64,000 nucleotides of DNA from Dallia pectoralis (Eukaryota > Chordata > Actinopteri > Esociformes > Umbridae). The notes below the pieces were generated by a model. The model made no database searches, was not told where the DNA came from, and saw nothing but the letters and a program-made list of their open reading frames with translations. The first letter of the stretch is position 1. Each line of letters opens with the position of its first letter. This document shows positions 13,269 to 25,785 of the stretch, in pieces. A program made the translations under genes and the position numbers. The stretch spans positions 20,840,441 through 20,904,440 of the forward strand of contig CM055730.1 of the NCBI GenBank assembly GCA_029465975.1, given 5' to 3'.

Positions 13269-13270
<2 letters not shown>
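10751..13270. other. Non-coding, candidate regulatory DNA
   Basis: There are no genes. 12740-13250 is unique sequence dense in TAAT/ATTA words with TTTGCATATTAAT (octamer-like) and no repeats, so it is a plausible conserved enhancer of lbx1. The rest is AT-rich and unremarkable. Confidence 0.3.
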
Positions 13271-13271
<1 letters not shown>

Positions 13272-13361
<90 letters not shown>

Positions 13362-13367
13362 GTGTTT
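13272..13367. repeat. (GT)n microsatellite
   Basis: About 47 GT repeats, nearly pure, with one C interruption near the 3' end. Confidence 0.95.
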
Positions 13368-15310
13368 TCCGACCATTGTTACCACTAACGTAATCTTCTT
13401 TTGCCCCCATAGCTAGAAAGCCCAACCTCCGTTTTGCAATGCATTTATTTAGACTAACATAATAATCCACTTTATATAAAAAAATCTGTTATTTTAAATA
13501 AGCAAAAAAAAAATAAAAAATAATAACGATAAGTTACGTTTTTTGATAGTCATTGTATTTTACTATTCTGAGTAAACTACATTTTCAATTTTGTTAACAT
13601 TAATTGTAGTTATCCTAGCTAAATCAACTTCACCATTTATAACTATAACTTGCTATTCTGATTTGAATGAACTGACTTCTTTGTCACGGTCACCATCAAA
13701 TGTTGTGTTATTATCATTGCTTTAGCTACATTTATGTTAACAAAAAAGATGTCCATCATTTGGCAACATAGCTTACAAGTTTAAATTGAAATAACAACAA
13801 ATGTATTTAGGTCAACTTATGAGTCATCATACTACAATTATGATAACTAGGCTACATTTAAAATGTACACAACAAAAAGCTATGGGATAACTGGAAATGT
13901 TTAGTCTATAAAATATTAGGTTGACAACCTCAAAGGTAGAATTATTTAGACTGAAGCCAAAAAGACTTGTTCATTTAACATGCACTTAATTTGTGCCTTT
14001 AAATCGGGTTACCCTATCTCTGTTTGAATACGGGAGAAGTTCTTAACCTGTTAGGGAAAAACGAACTTTTACGTGTGCATGTCACAAATTTTGGGTACAA
14101 AAATCGTGTCAATTTCACGAAAACCTGTGATATCGTGTTGGTTAGGCAGATGAGCCAACATAGTGGGATCAAGTCAAGCAGGCAACACATACATAACATA
14201 TGTATACTATAAATGACATAACACCTGCTTTTACGACTGTTTTAAGTCAGAGCAAAACATAATATTATGTAAAGTTTAATTAAGTTAAGATTCAGTCACA
14301 CAAATAACATTTTCAGCAGCAAATACATTTCAGTATTTTCTACAAGCTTTTCTTTGAATTACAAAATTCAGTTGCCTTAATAAAAAAGATGGTTCTTCAG
14401 CCCATGTAATGACCTGTAAAACTATCTCACAAAGAATTCCAATGGTTGCAAAGGCATTTGGGAAGTTGTGAAGATCATGTATGATCACCTGCTCTTCTAT
14501 CACATGGGAAACTTCCACAACGTCAGTTTGCATTGGGTCATCTGCTCCGCCTTCATCGGCAACGATACAGATTTTCACTCAGCAGATTACTTTCTCTGAA
14601 TCAGTGGTCTGCTGAAAAACAGAACAAAAATATGCAAAGATTTGAGGCATTTTTCTACAAAATATTATTCAATACAATTTCAGTGAAACTGTCTAAAAAT
14701 GTATATATGTTGCATATTGATGCAGGCATTTTGGGGTGGCAGTTAGCCTTGTGATTAAGAGCATTGTGCCAGTAAATAAGCATGGTCCTAAAGCAAGTTT
14801 TTATAACCTTCTGACAAAAGCTGTAAAAAGTATATTTCTTGATATACTCCCTGTTCGGGGTAAAACAACCAAACAATACAACCTTTGAACCGGAGGTTAT
14901 CCTCCCCTATGCTATCACTGGGACTTCCCAGAACTCAGCTAACCTGATCGGTTGTCCTTTCCATTCTTTCCCTCTCTCTGTTGTTCTCGCTCTGGGTGTG
15001 TTGTTATCCTGTAGTCTGATTCAGCTGCATATGGAGAAAGACACAGGACAAATGTTGGACACAGCTGTGTTAGTCTGATTCTGTGTAATACCCATAGAGG
15101 TCGCTGTTGTAGCCGTTTTCCCTCGGCTGGCCTCTGCTCTGACCTCCCACACTATGCATAGTATGTCACAGATCTTCTTGGTGTAAATGAGCCAGATGCA
15201 GAGTCGGATAACTCGTTTGTGGTAGGCCTATATATTTAAAAAAAAATAAAACAATATTAAACAACAAACGTGAAAAGAACTAGGCACAGTAATGAAAACA
15301 AATAACTAAG
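13368..15310. other. Non-coding DNA with a possible worn coding fragment
   Basis: Mostly AT-rich. On the minus strand, 14330-14578 reads MKICIVADEGGADDPMQT... with acidic and aliphatic blocks, then breaks down. It might be the decayed end of a repetitive fish gene, but I cannot name it. 14735-14800 resembles the 5' half of a SINE (TAGCCTTGTGATTAAGAGC). Confidence 0.25.
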
Positions 15311-15311
15311 T

Positions 15312-16248
15312 AACTCAAAACCCAGATATATAAACAGCACTCACCTACATATAATAAACCCAGATACATAAACAGCACTCACCTACATATAATAAACCCA
15401 GATACATAAACAGCACTCACCTACATATAATAAACCCAGATACATAAACAGCACTCACCTACATATAATAAACCCAGATATATAAACAGCACTCACCTAC
15501 ATATAATAAACCCAGATATATAAACAGCACTCACCTACATATAATAAACCCAGATATATAAACAGCACTCACCTACATATAATAAACCCAGATACATAAA
15601 CAGCACTCACCTACATATAATAAACCCAGATATATAAACAGCACTCACCTACATATAATAAACCCAGATATATAAACAGCACTCACCTACATATAATAAA
15701 CCCAGATATATAAACAGCACTCACCTACATATAATAAACCCAGATATATAAACAGCACTCACCTACATATAATAAGCACTCACCTACATATAATAAACCC
15801 AGATATATAAACAGCACTCACCTACATATAATAAACCCAGATATATAAACAGCACTCACCTACATATAATAAACCCAGATATATAAACAGCACTCACCTA
15901 CATATAATAAACCAAGATATCTAGATATATAAACAGCACTCACCTACATATAATAAACCAAGATACCTAGATATATAAACAGCACTCACCTACATATAAT
16001 AAACCCAGATATATAAACAGCACTCACCTACATATAATAAACCCAGATATATAAACAGCACTCACCTACATATAATAAACCAAGATATCTAGATATATAA
16101 ACAGCACTCACCTACATATAATAAACCAAGATACCTAGATATATAAACAGCACTCACCTACATATAATAAACCCAGATATCTAGATATATAAACAGCACT
16201 CAGCTACATATAATAAACCCAGATACCTATATATATAAACACCACTGA
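15312..16248. repeat. 38-bp minisatellite
   Basis: About 24 units containing TAAACAGCACTCACCTACAT and ATAATAAACCCAGATA. One class of units has a 9-bp insertion (CTAGATATA or CCTAGATATA) towards the 3' end, giving 47-bp variants. A stray inverse-oriented TATATATCTAGGTATCTG lies downstream at about 16350. Confidence 0.95.
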
Positions 16249-17176
16249 TCTACATGCACCGTAACTTAATAAAAAAAATAATACAAAGCAAAGCAGTGAC
16301 ATTAACGAGCAACCAAATACCTCCACAATTACCTAACTATGCACTGTTTATATATCTAGGTATCTGTGTAAAAACTAACTAGCCACCCAACTGGAACTAG
16401 TTGTGTGCACCCCACTAACAGACCCAGAGTGAGTACAAAAAGTTCACCGCTTGTGACATGGTGTTTGGATTTATTGTCCCATCTTAATCTAATTTTTTTA
16501 GCTTTTGTGAAGAATTTGGAATTCTACAAATTGCTACTTCAATTAAGTCAACTAAATGTGTAGCATGGCCTGGGGGAGTGGTTTAGGTTTCTAATGCATC
16601 TTCTGAACACAACAAAATGAGCGTGGGTTTGAATATCACTATACTTGCAGTCTCTACCAAATGTTCCCCACTGTCATAATGTTACGTGAACATTGTGATA
16701 AGAACCATTAAAGTATTGTATGTACTTCTGAAGACATGCGATCGTAGTTGCCAGGGAGTTTCCATGATGAAGCAGGGCCCTACAGTATCAGTGACGTAGC
16801 CCAAAATCAGATGCACAATGCTTCTTTGTTATAGCCTACCAAAACGTTTTATTCTTAACGTAAGCTATTACGTTCTGGTTATAAGATTTTTTAAAAATAT
16901 ATATATATATATGTATATTTTAAATGTACAGATAATTAATCTGAAAAACGTAAAACAAAACTCATCTTACTCATCTGGGGTCTCATGGCTTAGGTTGGTT
17001 TAACAGAAAGCACCATGAACCGTTTCAATTGTATGGGCTACGGTGTTAGCTGTGGGTCTCGTGTTTTTACTGCATGACATTTTACACATGTGTAATACAT
17101 GTGTAACAGTGTGTTAGGCCGACTGCTAAATGAGGCAACTCTAAGAGGATGTTTTACACACATATCGCTGCTATAC

Positions 17177-17211
17177 AGGCACATTTATTAGTGATCCTAA
17201 TAAATGTGCCT
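17177..17211. repeat. Perfect 15-bp inverted repeat
   Basis: AGGCACATTTATTAG, a TGATC loop, then CTAATAAATGTGCCT. The arms match perfectly. The sequence resembles the terminal repeats of fish DNA transposons, so it may be two fused ends after internal deletion. Confidence 0.85.
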
Positions 17212-19067
17212 ATACCTTCATGGCCATGGCACAATTCCCATTAAGTGTTGGTACTATTGGCAAAGTGCATATGTTATATTGCCTTGTGGTGGAACAATTA
17301 AGGGGTTTTATGTAACCAAAGCACTGGGATGTGCCTTAATGTTTGGTGAGGCCAATGTAACGATTATAATATGGGTTGGTTAGAATTGGTTATAACTCTC
17401 TTGTCTGGATGAACATTATTGTAGGCAAATTTAGTATAGATTAAGAGGGTTCCCTGAAAACATGGTTTGCTAAATGGATGGTTTAAAGAGGGGGAAGTAG
17501 ATGAACTATAAAAAAACACTTCCATCAAATGAGGAGTAAGTCATTTATTTCTTAAACATCTACTGTTTAGAAATGTATAACATTTATCTCACATAATGAT
17601 ATATAATCACTGAGGGAAAAGTAAGTGACTTTATACTTATAAATAACCATTGCAAGGTTATACTGGATAATTGTTTTTCCCCACTGGGTGAGGAATACCA
17701 AAAATCAAATACCAAAAACACGAGTGCATGTTTTTTTACTGTCCCATTGTAAGACCAAACGTAATCTGTTTTAGCACTGGATCCTTGTAATTGTAATATA
17801 ACACGACCGCGTCACATTTCAGGATGTGGCTTTGATCAACTCTGTGCTTCGCCACATTACTCAACTGCATTTAACTGCTTTCTAAGCAGGAGTGGGGAAA
17901 TGAAGAGGACAAACTGTATGCATTGTGCAAATGGCAAATCAAAAAAATTGGTTAACATTGTGTAGGACAAGATTACTGACGGGTTTCAGAGTTTAGCAGG
18001 GTAACAGCAGCTGGGAAGAAACTGTTCCTAAGTCTGCTGGTGTGGATGTGTAAAATAGTTTATGGCTCGGGTGTGAAAGGTCTCTGATAATGCTGATAAT
18101 TATTTGCATTTATCATAATCTGACATATAAATTCAACAAAACTGTTTTCATCATTCAGTTCATTTAAGTTTTTGGATCTTATTTGACAGTTGAGTTAACA
18201 CCAAATCAATATCTGATTTGACTTGAAGTTAAGACAATATAATGACTTGTAAATTTTAATAGCTGTCACGGAAAGCTGAACACACTATATTTTCACTTGG
18301 TGTTTCCAGATTTTCCTCGTAACATAGAACAATTCCACACAAAGAAAAGACCAAACACAGGGAACTTAAATAGTCCTCTAATGAGATAATGGACACCAGG
18401 TGTAGTGATGACGAGATTGAACAAGGTGTGCAGGGGGAGGAGAGAACGATGGCAGCTTAGAAGGCCGGAGAGGAAGACCGCCGAAGTGGTGTTAGACTAG
18501 CAGGTGGCGTTAGACTAGCTTCGGGGGTAGTTCTCACAGACTTATTTTGATATTTTTGTAAGTCGCTTGTAGCGCAATTTAATTTCAATTTTAGTTGTAT
18601 GTTAACCGGTTCTATGCTTGTTTTCCCATTTAAAAAACACAAATGTGATTTAGGCCTGTGCCTGGTTCTCGCCAACACCACCTAGGCTGTGACAATAGCA
18701 CACTGGGATCTTGTTTCAGTTGATGTGACTTATCAGTTCTGATTTGAAAGTTGCCTGAACAAATAGTTCTTAGCTAACTGAACTTGATTGTTTATGTTTA
18801 CAAATGTGTATTGAGGTAAAGTTAACTGAACCTGATTTGTCAAATCAACATCATTTGAAAATAATCAGTTGCATAGACAATGTTTTTTTCACTTCTTTGC
18901 CAAAAACTTTCTTTACAGCGCATACCATATATCAACAACACCAACACTATTTGAAAGTGCCTTGAGGTGACGAGTCTATGTGTAAGGTGATTGCAAATGT
19001 TTACCTGACATGAAGAAGATAAACACCTCTAAGCGTGAAGTGAAAGGAAATATCTATATTAAAAAAA

Positions 19068-19135
19068 AAGACAGATCTTTTACCAGGTAAGTTGGCTGAG
19101 AACACATTTACCTTTACAGCAAAAACCTGGGGAGC
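19068..19135 (-). mobile_element. LINE 3' tail fragment
   Basis: TTTTACCAGGTAAGTTGGC followed by TGAGAACACATTTACC. Read on the minus strand, it matches the end of the LINE at about 30,900-30,950 (TGAGAATTTGTTTTC..CTTACCTGGTTAAATAAAG). Only the tail remains, as expected from 5'-truncated retrotransposition. Confidence 0.55.
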
Positions 19136-22052
19136 AATTCAACTTAACTGTCAGGCTCTGAGATAAAACATTCACAGCCCTTGAGTAAGAGGGGCAAGAT
19201 TCAATAGAGAAGCTGCTCATGTTAAGGTATATGGTAAAGCTGGTGTCAGGTATTATGGTATTGATCTTTGCTGTGAGTAGTAAAGTTGTGCAAATATATT
19301 CTTAAAGTTATGTTTTCCCAGGTTGTTTGATACCTTTTTGAACAGGGACGTTCTGCTTGCAGACATGTTGCAGTAATTGCATAATTCAGAAGTCTGATTC
19401 CCAAGCATTATGGGTAATTCCTGATGGATAGTGTAAAACATGGACACGCTCATGCTAATGTACACTAGCCAAATGTTAGCCACGCTAATATAGCAACACA
19501 TCTAGACAAACACTACCGGACTCTTCATAAACTCAATCACAATACCCCATTATTACAAAGATACATGTTTTGGGAGATGTGTGAATTTATTGTAAATGAA
19601 CGCTGAAATATATTTTCTAAGTATTCACACAATTATCTATGACACAGCAAAATGAGAAGCATCTGATCTGAGGGCACTAAATATTAATTGGAATATACAG
19701 TATGTTCGACAAATTCTAATGATTTGAAAAATTTTAAGAAGGTTCACACACTTCAAAGTGCACAGTCCAAATAACTCACTCAGTAGTCCTCTTCTAAGGA
19801 TGATTATAAACACATTGCTAAAACACTGAATGTTAAATGACCTATATAACGGTGAAAGGGAAGAAGTTCGAAACCCTCCCAAGCTGCAACCCGGCCGAAT
19901 TAAGCAACTGGGCAAGAAGGGACTTAGTCAGGGAAACGTTAAAGAACCCAATGGCCACTCAAACATAGCTTGAGTTTTCTGCAGACAAAGCAAACCTTCT
20001 GCAGCACCTCCATCAGTCAGGTTTTCATGGTAAAGATGCTGCATGTGTCACAGAATGTTGTGATGACCTCATGTCTTCATCCGTGTCACCCTGTTTTACA
20101 TTACAACCATGAACGCAGCCCCAGACTCATTCATTGTCCTGTCTTGTCAGTTCACATTCACACCAGGTCCCTATCAGTCGTTACAAGTGTATATATGTTT
20201 GCCCTTTGATTCCTTGTCTTGTGCCTCATTGTTTAATGTCATGTCTGCATGTCCGTCGCACTGGTGAGTGTAGTGTTTAGCTGTTTGTTTAATTATAGTA
20301 TGCAGCTACTAAGCGCAATTTTATTCATTTCAGTGCATTCGATTTTCCGTTCTTTGTGTCAGTTCATTTCTATTATAAACCCACAAACTTTATTCCATAT
20401 TACCAATTTTGTAATTGTGGCCAAAGGTGCTGCTACAAAGTACTAATTAACGGATCTGCTAATAAACTATCTACACGTTTCACTTTTTGGACAAAAGTCC
20501 CATTTTGCAGAGAAACCATGATAGCATCCGTACACTGCAGCTTACTGAAGAATTAGGGAGTCAGAACACATAAGACTGTTATGATCTGCTTAGTGTTGTC
20601 AAACAGAAAATACAAAACAGACTTTACATCACCTGCAACCATGTGTGATCATTTAGCAAAGTCCCACTTGTGTTTCATAAGAGCAGTTACAGCAATGATT
20701 TGTTATTGACTTCATGGAATCAGCAGAGGCGAGCTCTGATCATCAAGACACAAAGTCATTAGATATATTGGGAGGACAAAGTGCATTAATTATAGAACCA
20801 ACCGTGATGTCGATGTCAATACACAAACCTGTTCCTCTTCACAAACCAGAGGATAAGTTATTGAATCAGGAAAAATCGTTATTTATGAACACTGAGCATG
20901 TTTCCAATATTTAGTTCTTTGGTTTGACTTTGTTACATGAGAGCTGTGGCCCAGTTGGCAACCCGATTTGGGTAGCCTGTGCTTGTGTGTGTTTATGACA
21001 GGTATAAGTCAACCACCTCAGAGGGGTTTTCGGTGTAATTTTCCGTAAGGAATTTTATTAACTGCCCGCCACCGCTGTTATCTAATGACAAAACTGTCAC
21101 CCTGTGAGTGTTGCACACTCACATCTTGTTCTTGTTCATTGGTGCGAAGTGTTGAACCCAATCTAAAGTTACTGATGCCCCTGTGTGACCAGAGATTATA
21201 ATGTTGACTTAATGTGCTCACATACACTGCCATACATTTCTGCACCTCTACTGCCACCCTGTGGTCAGTTTTGGTCATTACAACATTTTCGTCATTTTGG
21301 AGATTCTTTAATTCAGAGCCATTGACAGGAGCTCTCTTGATCAAGTGCAAAACAGGAGAAATGCCATTTTGTTCATCTCAGGTATTTCAACAAGCGACTT
21401 TTTGGTTGTAGTTTAAGGAAAGTCCAGTTGTTTAGCATTCAGGGGAGGGCTACTATTACTATTACTCTAAACATAAATAATAATATCTTGAATCAAATTA
21501 TGCACAAGAAACACAATTATAGCATTGACATAAAGTAGACAGAATTACATATTTTACATATAAATATTGAATGAAGATTTTGCTATTTTATTCTTCTGTT
21601 TGATCAAATCATAACAAATCCAATCAAAGCTCATTTGTGATAAAAAAAAAGTGTTTTCCTGGGTGAATTCGCACACCTCATACACACATTCAGACAGAGA
21701 AAAGTAGCAAAAAAATAAATGAGAGAATGTATGTGTTATTTGCGGGTGAGTTGTGTGGTCTGTGGGGGAGGGCTGTTGTGTCCTGTCTGGCTGTCTGTTG
21801 GAGGGTCTGGGGAAGCTCACTATGTGGACGGATTAAGCTCTGAAGACCCAACACAAACACACACACACAGCATGTTCTGAGACATCAATTCAGAGGCATA
21901 CACACACAGCCTTTTAAGCACACATGCAGATAACGGCCAGACCTGCTTGCGATAAAGAGACTCTGAGACGTATTGACATTCTGAGGGGAGATCTTCTAAC
22001 TGCCTATTGGGTGCTCCTGCTTGGCTGCAGGAAAATGACCAAAGACACACGG

Positions 22053-22662
22053 TCAGAGGCAGCTGATACAAGCCATTTCAAAGGCAGCTGTTACAAGCCA
22101 TTTCAAAGGCAGCTGATACAAGCCATTTCAAAGGCAGCTGTTACGGGCCATTTCAGAGGCAGCTGATACAAGCCATTTCAGAGGCAGCTGATACAAGTCT
22201 TTTCAGAGGCAGCTGATACAAGCCATTTCACCTCTGATACAAGCCATTTCAGAGGCAGCTGATACGGGCCATTTCAGAGGCAGCTGATACAAGCCATTTC
22301 AGAGGCAGCTGATACAAGCCATTTCAGCGGCAGCTGATACGGGCCATTTCAGAGGCAGCTGATACGGGCCATTTCAGTGGCAGCTGATATAAGCAATTTC
22401 AGAGCGGGCTGATACAAGCCATTTCAGAGGCAGCTGATACAAGCCATTTCAGCGGCAGCTGATACGGGCCATTTCAGTGGCAGCTGATACAAGCCATTTC
22501 AGCGGCAGCTGATACGGGCCATTTCAGTGGCAGCTGATATAAGCAATTTCAGAGCGGGCTGATACAAGCCATTTCAGAGGCAGCTGATACAAGCCATTTC
22601 CGAGGCAGCTGATACAAGCCATTTCAGTGGCAGCTGATATAAGCCATTTCAGCGGCAGCTCT
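22053..22662. repeat. ~25-bp minisatellite with an E-box in most units
   Basis: About 25 units of AGGCAGCTGATACAAGCC followed by ATTTCAG. Nearly every unit carries CAGCTG, a class A E-box. Variants GATACGGGCC and GATATAAGC recur as higher-order blocks; for example, the stretch with AGAGCGGGCTGATAC occurs twice about 150 bp apart. Confidence 0.95.
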
Positions 22663-25600
22663 TATCACAGTGAGTAATGGACCTGTCTGCTGTAATGGCC
22701 TGTCATACTTTCTCCCTGACTCTCTATTGCTCTCTGTAGCACTCTCTCTCCCGTCTGCTCCCTCACATAAACATACACACAAACACACAACGATGTACAT
22801 GCTTGTCTGTGACTATGTGTATTGGCTGTTTGATTACTTTTGGTTTAACCTTAAAGGTCCGACCATAAAGTCACCAGCAACTAGTATTTTCATGAAGCCT
22901 AACTGAAACACAATATTCCTATATGAATTTATCAATTATTAAAAGTGACCTATATTATATGTGTCTTTGCTTGAGGGAGCTGATCAAATTTCTCATTTCA
23001 ATTTGATAACAATTTGTTTGTTATCACTTCCTTTTTACCACCAGAGGGAAGTAAAGCACATGTTCATCAATGACACCAAACTATTGTATAAAGATCATAA
23101 TATAAAGCACCAACTAAACTCATACAAAATAAATTAGAATTGTTCTAATCTCGCATTTATATTCACAAGAATGAACAGCAATATAATTAATGACTGTCTT
23201 ATGAAAACATATTACTCTATCACATTGCATTTTGCTGCATGGTAAATAATTGATATGGATAGTTACAAGAAAAATAAGGCACATCTTTCATTATGTCAGT
23301 AATACACAAACATATTACATTTTTTTTCTTGTGATAAGGGACAGTTAAACCAAGTGTCCATCATCTTTGAAAAAAATAATTAGAAGAAAGCAATATAATA
23401 TAATACCAATATTATCTACAAATTCTTCTCATTACAATGCGCCTAATTATGAGTTAAGGGCTGGTTTTATACATTTTTTGTTGGATTAGTTCATGTAATT
23501 GTTAATGGGGATATTTTGAATATGCAATTGTTTGTTGGGGTTTGGTTGCGGTTATCATTGTAAATGTTCTTGTAAAGTACCAGCCCGTAACTGAATTACT
23601 GTGTTTTACATTGATGCATTACTGTATATAACACACATTGAACTGTTTCGAGATGTATGTTAGCCTCTTACAGGCTAAGTGCTGTTTAGAATAACATGTT
23701 CTCCCATGTGTACTTGCTAATCTAAACTTTACTTAACATTGACTTAACTAAAACATTTTTACCTTAGTCCACACAGGATTCAGACTTAGTCAGCAGTGTT
23801 GTCCACTGTGGCAATAGAATCAGAAAGACGGAAATTTGGACAGACAAATAGTGTGCATTTGTGCACAATTTACCATCAAAGTGAGGGAAGAAGGCCCAAC
23901 ATATAATACAATTAGCTTCATCAAACTTAAGTTTACAACTAAGGTAAAAACAAATTAAGCGTATAATTCATGTTTATTGTTAAGTTTAGGCATTTAAGGT
24001 TAGGTTAAGGAATTTAAGTTAGGTTTACTTTTGATTTATATTTTAGGAGTGTTAAGCTCAGTCAGATTAGTCTTAGTGTTAGGCTTTAGTGAAAATGTAT
24101 GTTTTTATGTAACTAAATTGCTGGTTTGGTGTGTGTGCGAATGCGTGCATAAGTAGGGCTACCTGTGTTCTGTCTTCATCTGTCAGGACCTCAGACAACG
24201 CTATCTATCTTTCAGTTGGTAGGGGAAGGGGGAAAAGGGAGAATGAAAAAGAAAGACAAGACAGTAATTAAACCTCTTTGTGGAAAATGTTTTACTCAGA
24301 TATTGCCAGCAGCAAACTGGGGGATGGAGGCGGGAGAAGAGACGGGAGGAGAAGGACGTAAAGGGGTGTGTGTGACACTTTCATTACCAGCAGAGCGATG
24401 CAATATCCTGTCTAAGGGGCTGGGCCAAAGTGACAATGGTGTCCTAATTCACCGTGAGTAGAAGCGTTCTCCTTTGGCATCAACCACTATCACAGATCAA
24501 ACACAATCAGACAAACACCGGACAGGTTTCTGCATTAGTATACATATATTTATGACCTCATCTTGGTTCAAATCTTTGTAACCCAAAAAGGTTTCAGAGA
24601 AGGCTCATGCCTTACAGCCTGACTCGGGCTATTTTAGAGAAAAAACACATTGTCATTTGACAAGCAGTGTAAGAATTTTCTTTCCAGTTTAAGAATGGAA
24701 TGGATATAAAAACCACAGGGTGAACACCTTCAGATATGGCATCTGTGTATAACGTAGGACACCACGTTGCCAGGTCTTCTGCACTCTCTGTGTTTTTGAA
24801 GGCTCAAAAGAAGAGCTCTTTGTGTGCTGCGTGACTGGAGACGTCTTTCAGGTTCATGTTGCTTTAACGTTGGCTGCGCAGAGAGAGAGTAGGGCCATGC
24901 AGAGAGAAGGGTGAGGACTTCTGGTGGTGGGGGAGGGGTGGCTGTAAATTCGTAAAGAAGGAAGGGGAATGATATTGGGCCAGCTTTGAGAGGGTAATCC
25001 ATCTCCATCACTTAAATGATTAGCCCCATTAATCTGCTGTAAACTAATAAGTTAACACCCCACCCCCTGCCATAGCCTCTGTCGTCTCTGGAAGTCCTGG
25101 ACTGAACTTCATTAAGTCTTTAGTACATGAATATGTCCTCACATCCTCCGGCCGTTCTCGTCACCTGGTGCTGTGGTCCCCAGAGACAATGGTGGCCGTC
25201 TTCATCCTTCTCCCGCTGAGTGAAAGGACACGAGGATGTCTGCCTTGGGTGTCGAATGTCTGCGCGTGAAAGAGAGAGTCGCGAGCGAGGATACGTTTAA
25301 GTGAGACGGTGTGATAGAGAGGGAGAGAGCGTGAGTGAGTGAGTGCGTGTGTTTGCTTGCTGGCGTGCGAATATTGTAGTGGATTTAATTTGCCCGCATG
25401 GCTCAGAGGCTCAGATGGCCCCTACGGTCGCCACGGTAATTTGGCTGATCAGGTTAGAGAGGCATTGCCGCAGCGCGGTGATCAATCATCTGGGTGTCAC
25501 GGCGACAGAGCCCCGATAGGCGTTGATTCCACCTGCCCGGCGTGAGCTCACTGTAATTGGCTCTAGATTGATGCTGGGATGTTTTCATGCGATGTCAAAC

Positions 25601-25785
25601 AAAAGTTTGGTCAATTAAAGGCAGTTAGAGTGGTGGGCCCCATGAAGCCCTGGGCGCCCCCCCACAAACCCACCAGAATTGTTTTGAGATGTTTATACTG
25701 TCATTGGGTAGCAGGATGACAACAACATGACAAGTAAACACTCGGCTGGCGGCTTTAATGGCAGTTGATGACACAACAGAAAAAA
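22663..25785. other. Intergenic DNA with candidate conserved elements
   Basis: No gene. 24950-25180 (ATGATTAGCCCCATTAATCT) and 25380-25660 are unique, well-balanced segments with many potential homeodomain sites. 25258-25350 is a GA/GTGA low-complexity stretch. 22910-24160 is plain AT-rich sequence. Confidence 0.35.
25380..25660. promoter_or_regulatory. Candidate conserved non-coding element
   Basis: A GC-balanced, repeat-free block including CGCGGTGATCAATCATCTGG, GATAGGCGTTGATTCC and AGTTTGGTCAATTAAAGGC, without coding potential, about halfway between lbx1 and tlx1. It looks like an ancient enhancer; this is inference, as no alignment was possible. Confidence 0.35.

Larger units (their letters stand above)
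16249..22050. other. Intergenic DNA between lbx1 and tlx1
   Basis: No gene recognised. It contains a worn SINE-like segment at 16566-16690 (CATGGCCTGGGGGAGTGG, GTGGGTTTGAAT), the perfect hairpin at 17177-17211 and a LINE tail at 19068-19135. The remaining open frames are short and lack family resemblance or coding bias. Confidence 0.4.

Noticed and set aside
15312..16248. Possible CRISPR-like array of regular repeats
   Set aside because: The units are contiguous tandem copies without unique spacers, in an intron-bearing vertebrate genome; it is a minisatellite.
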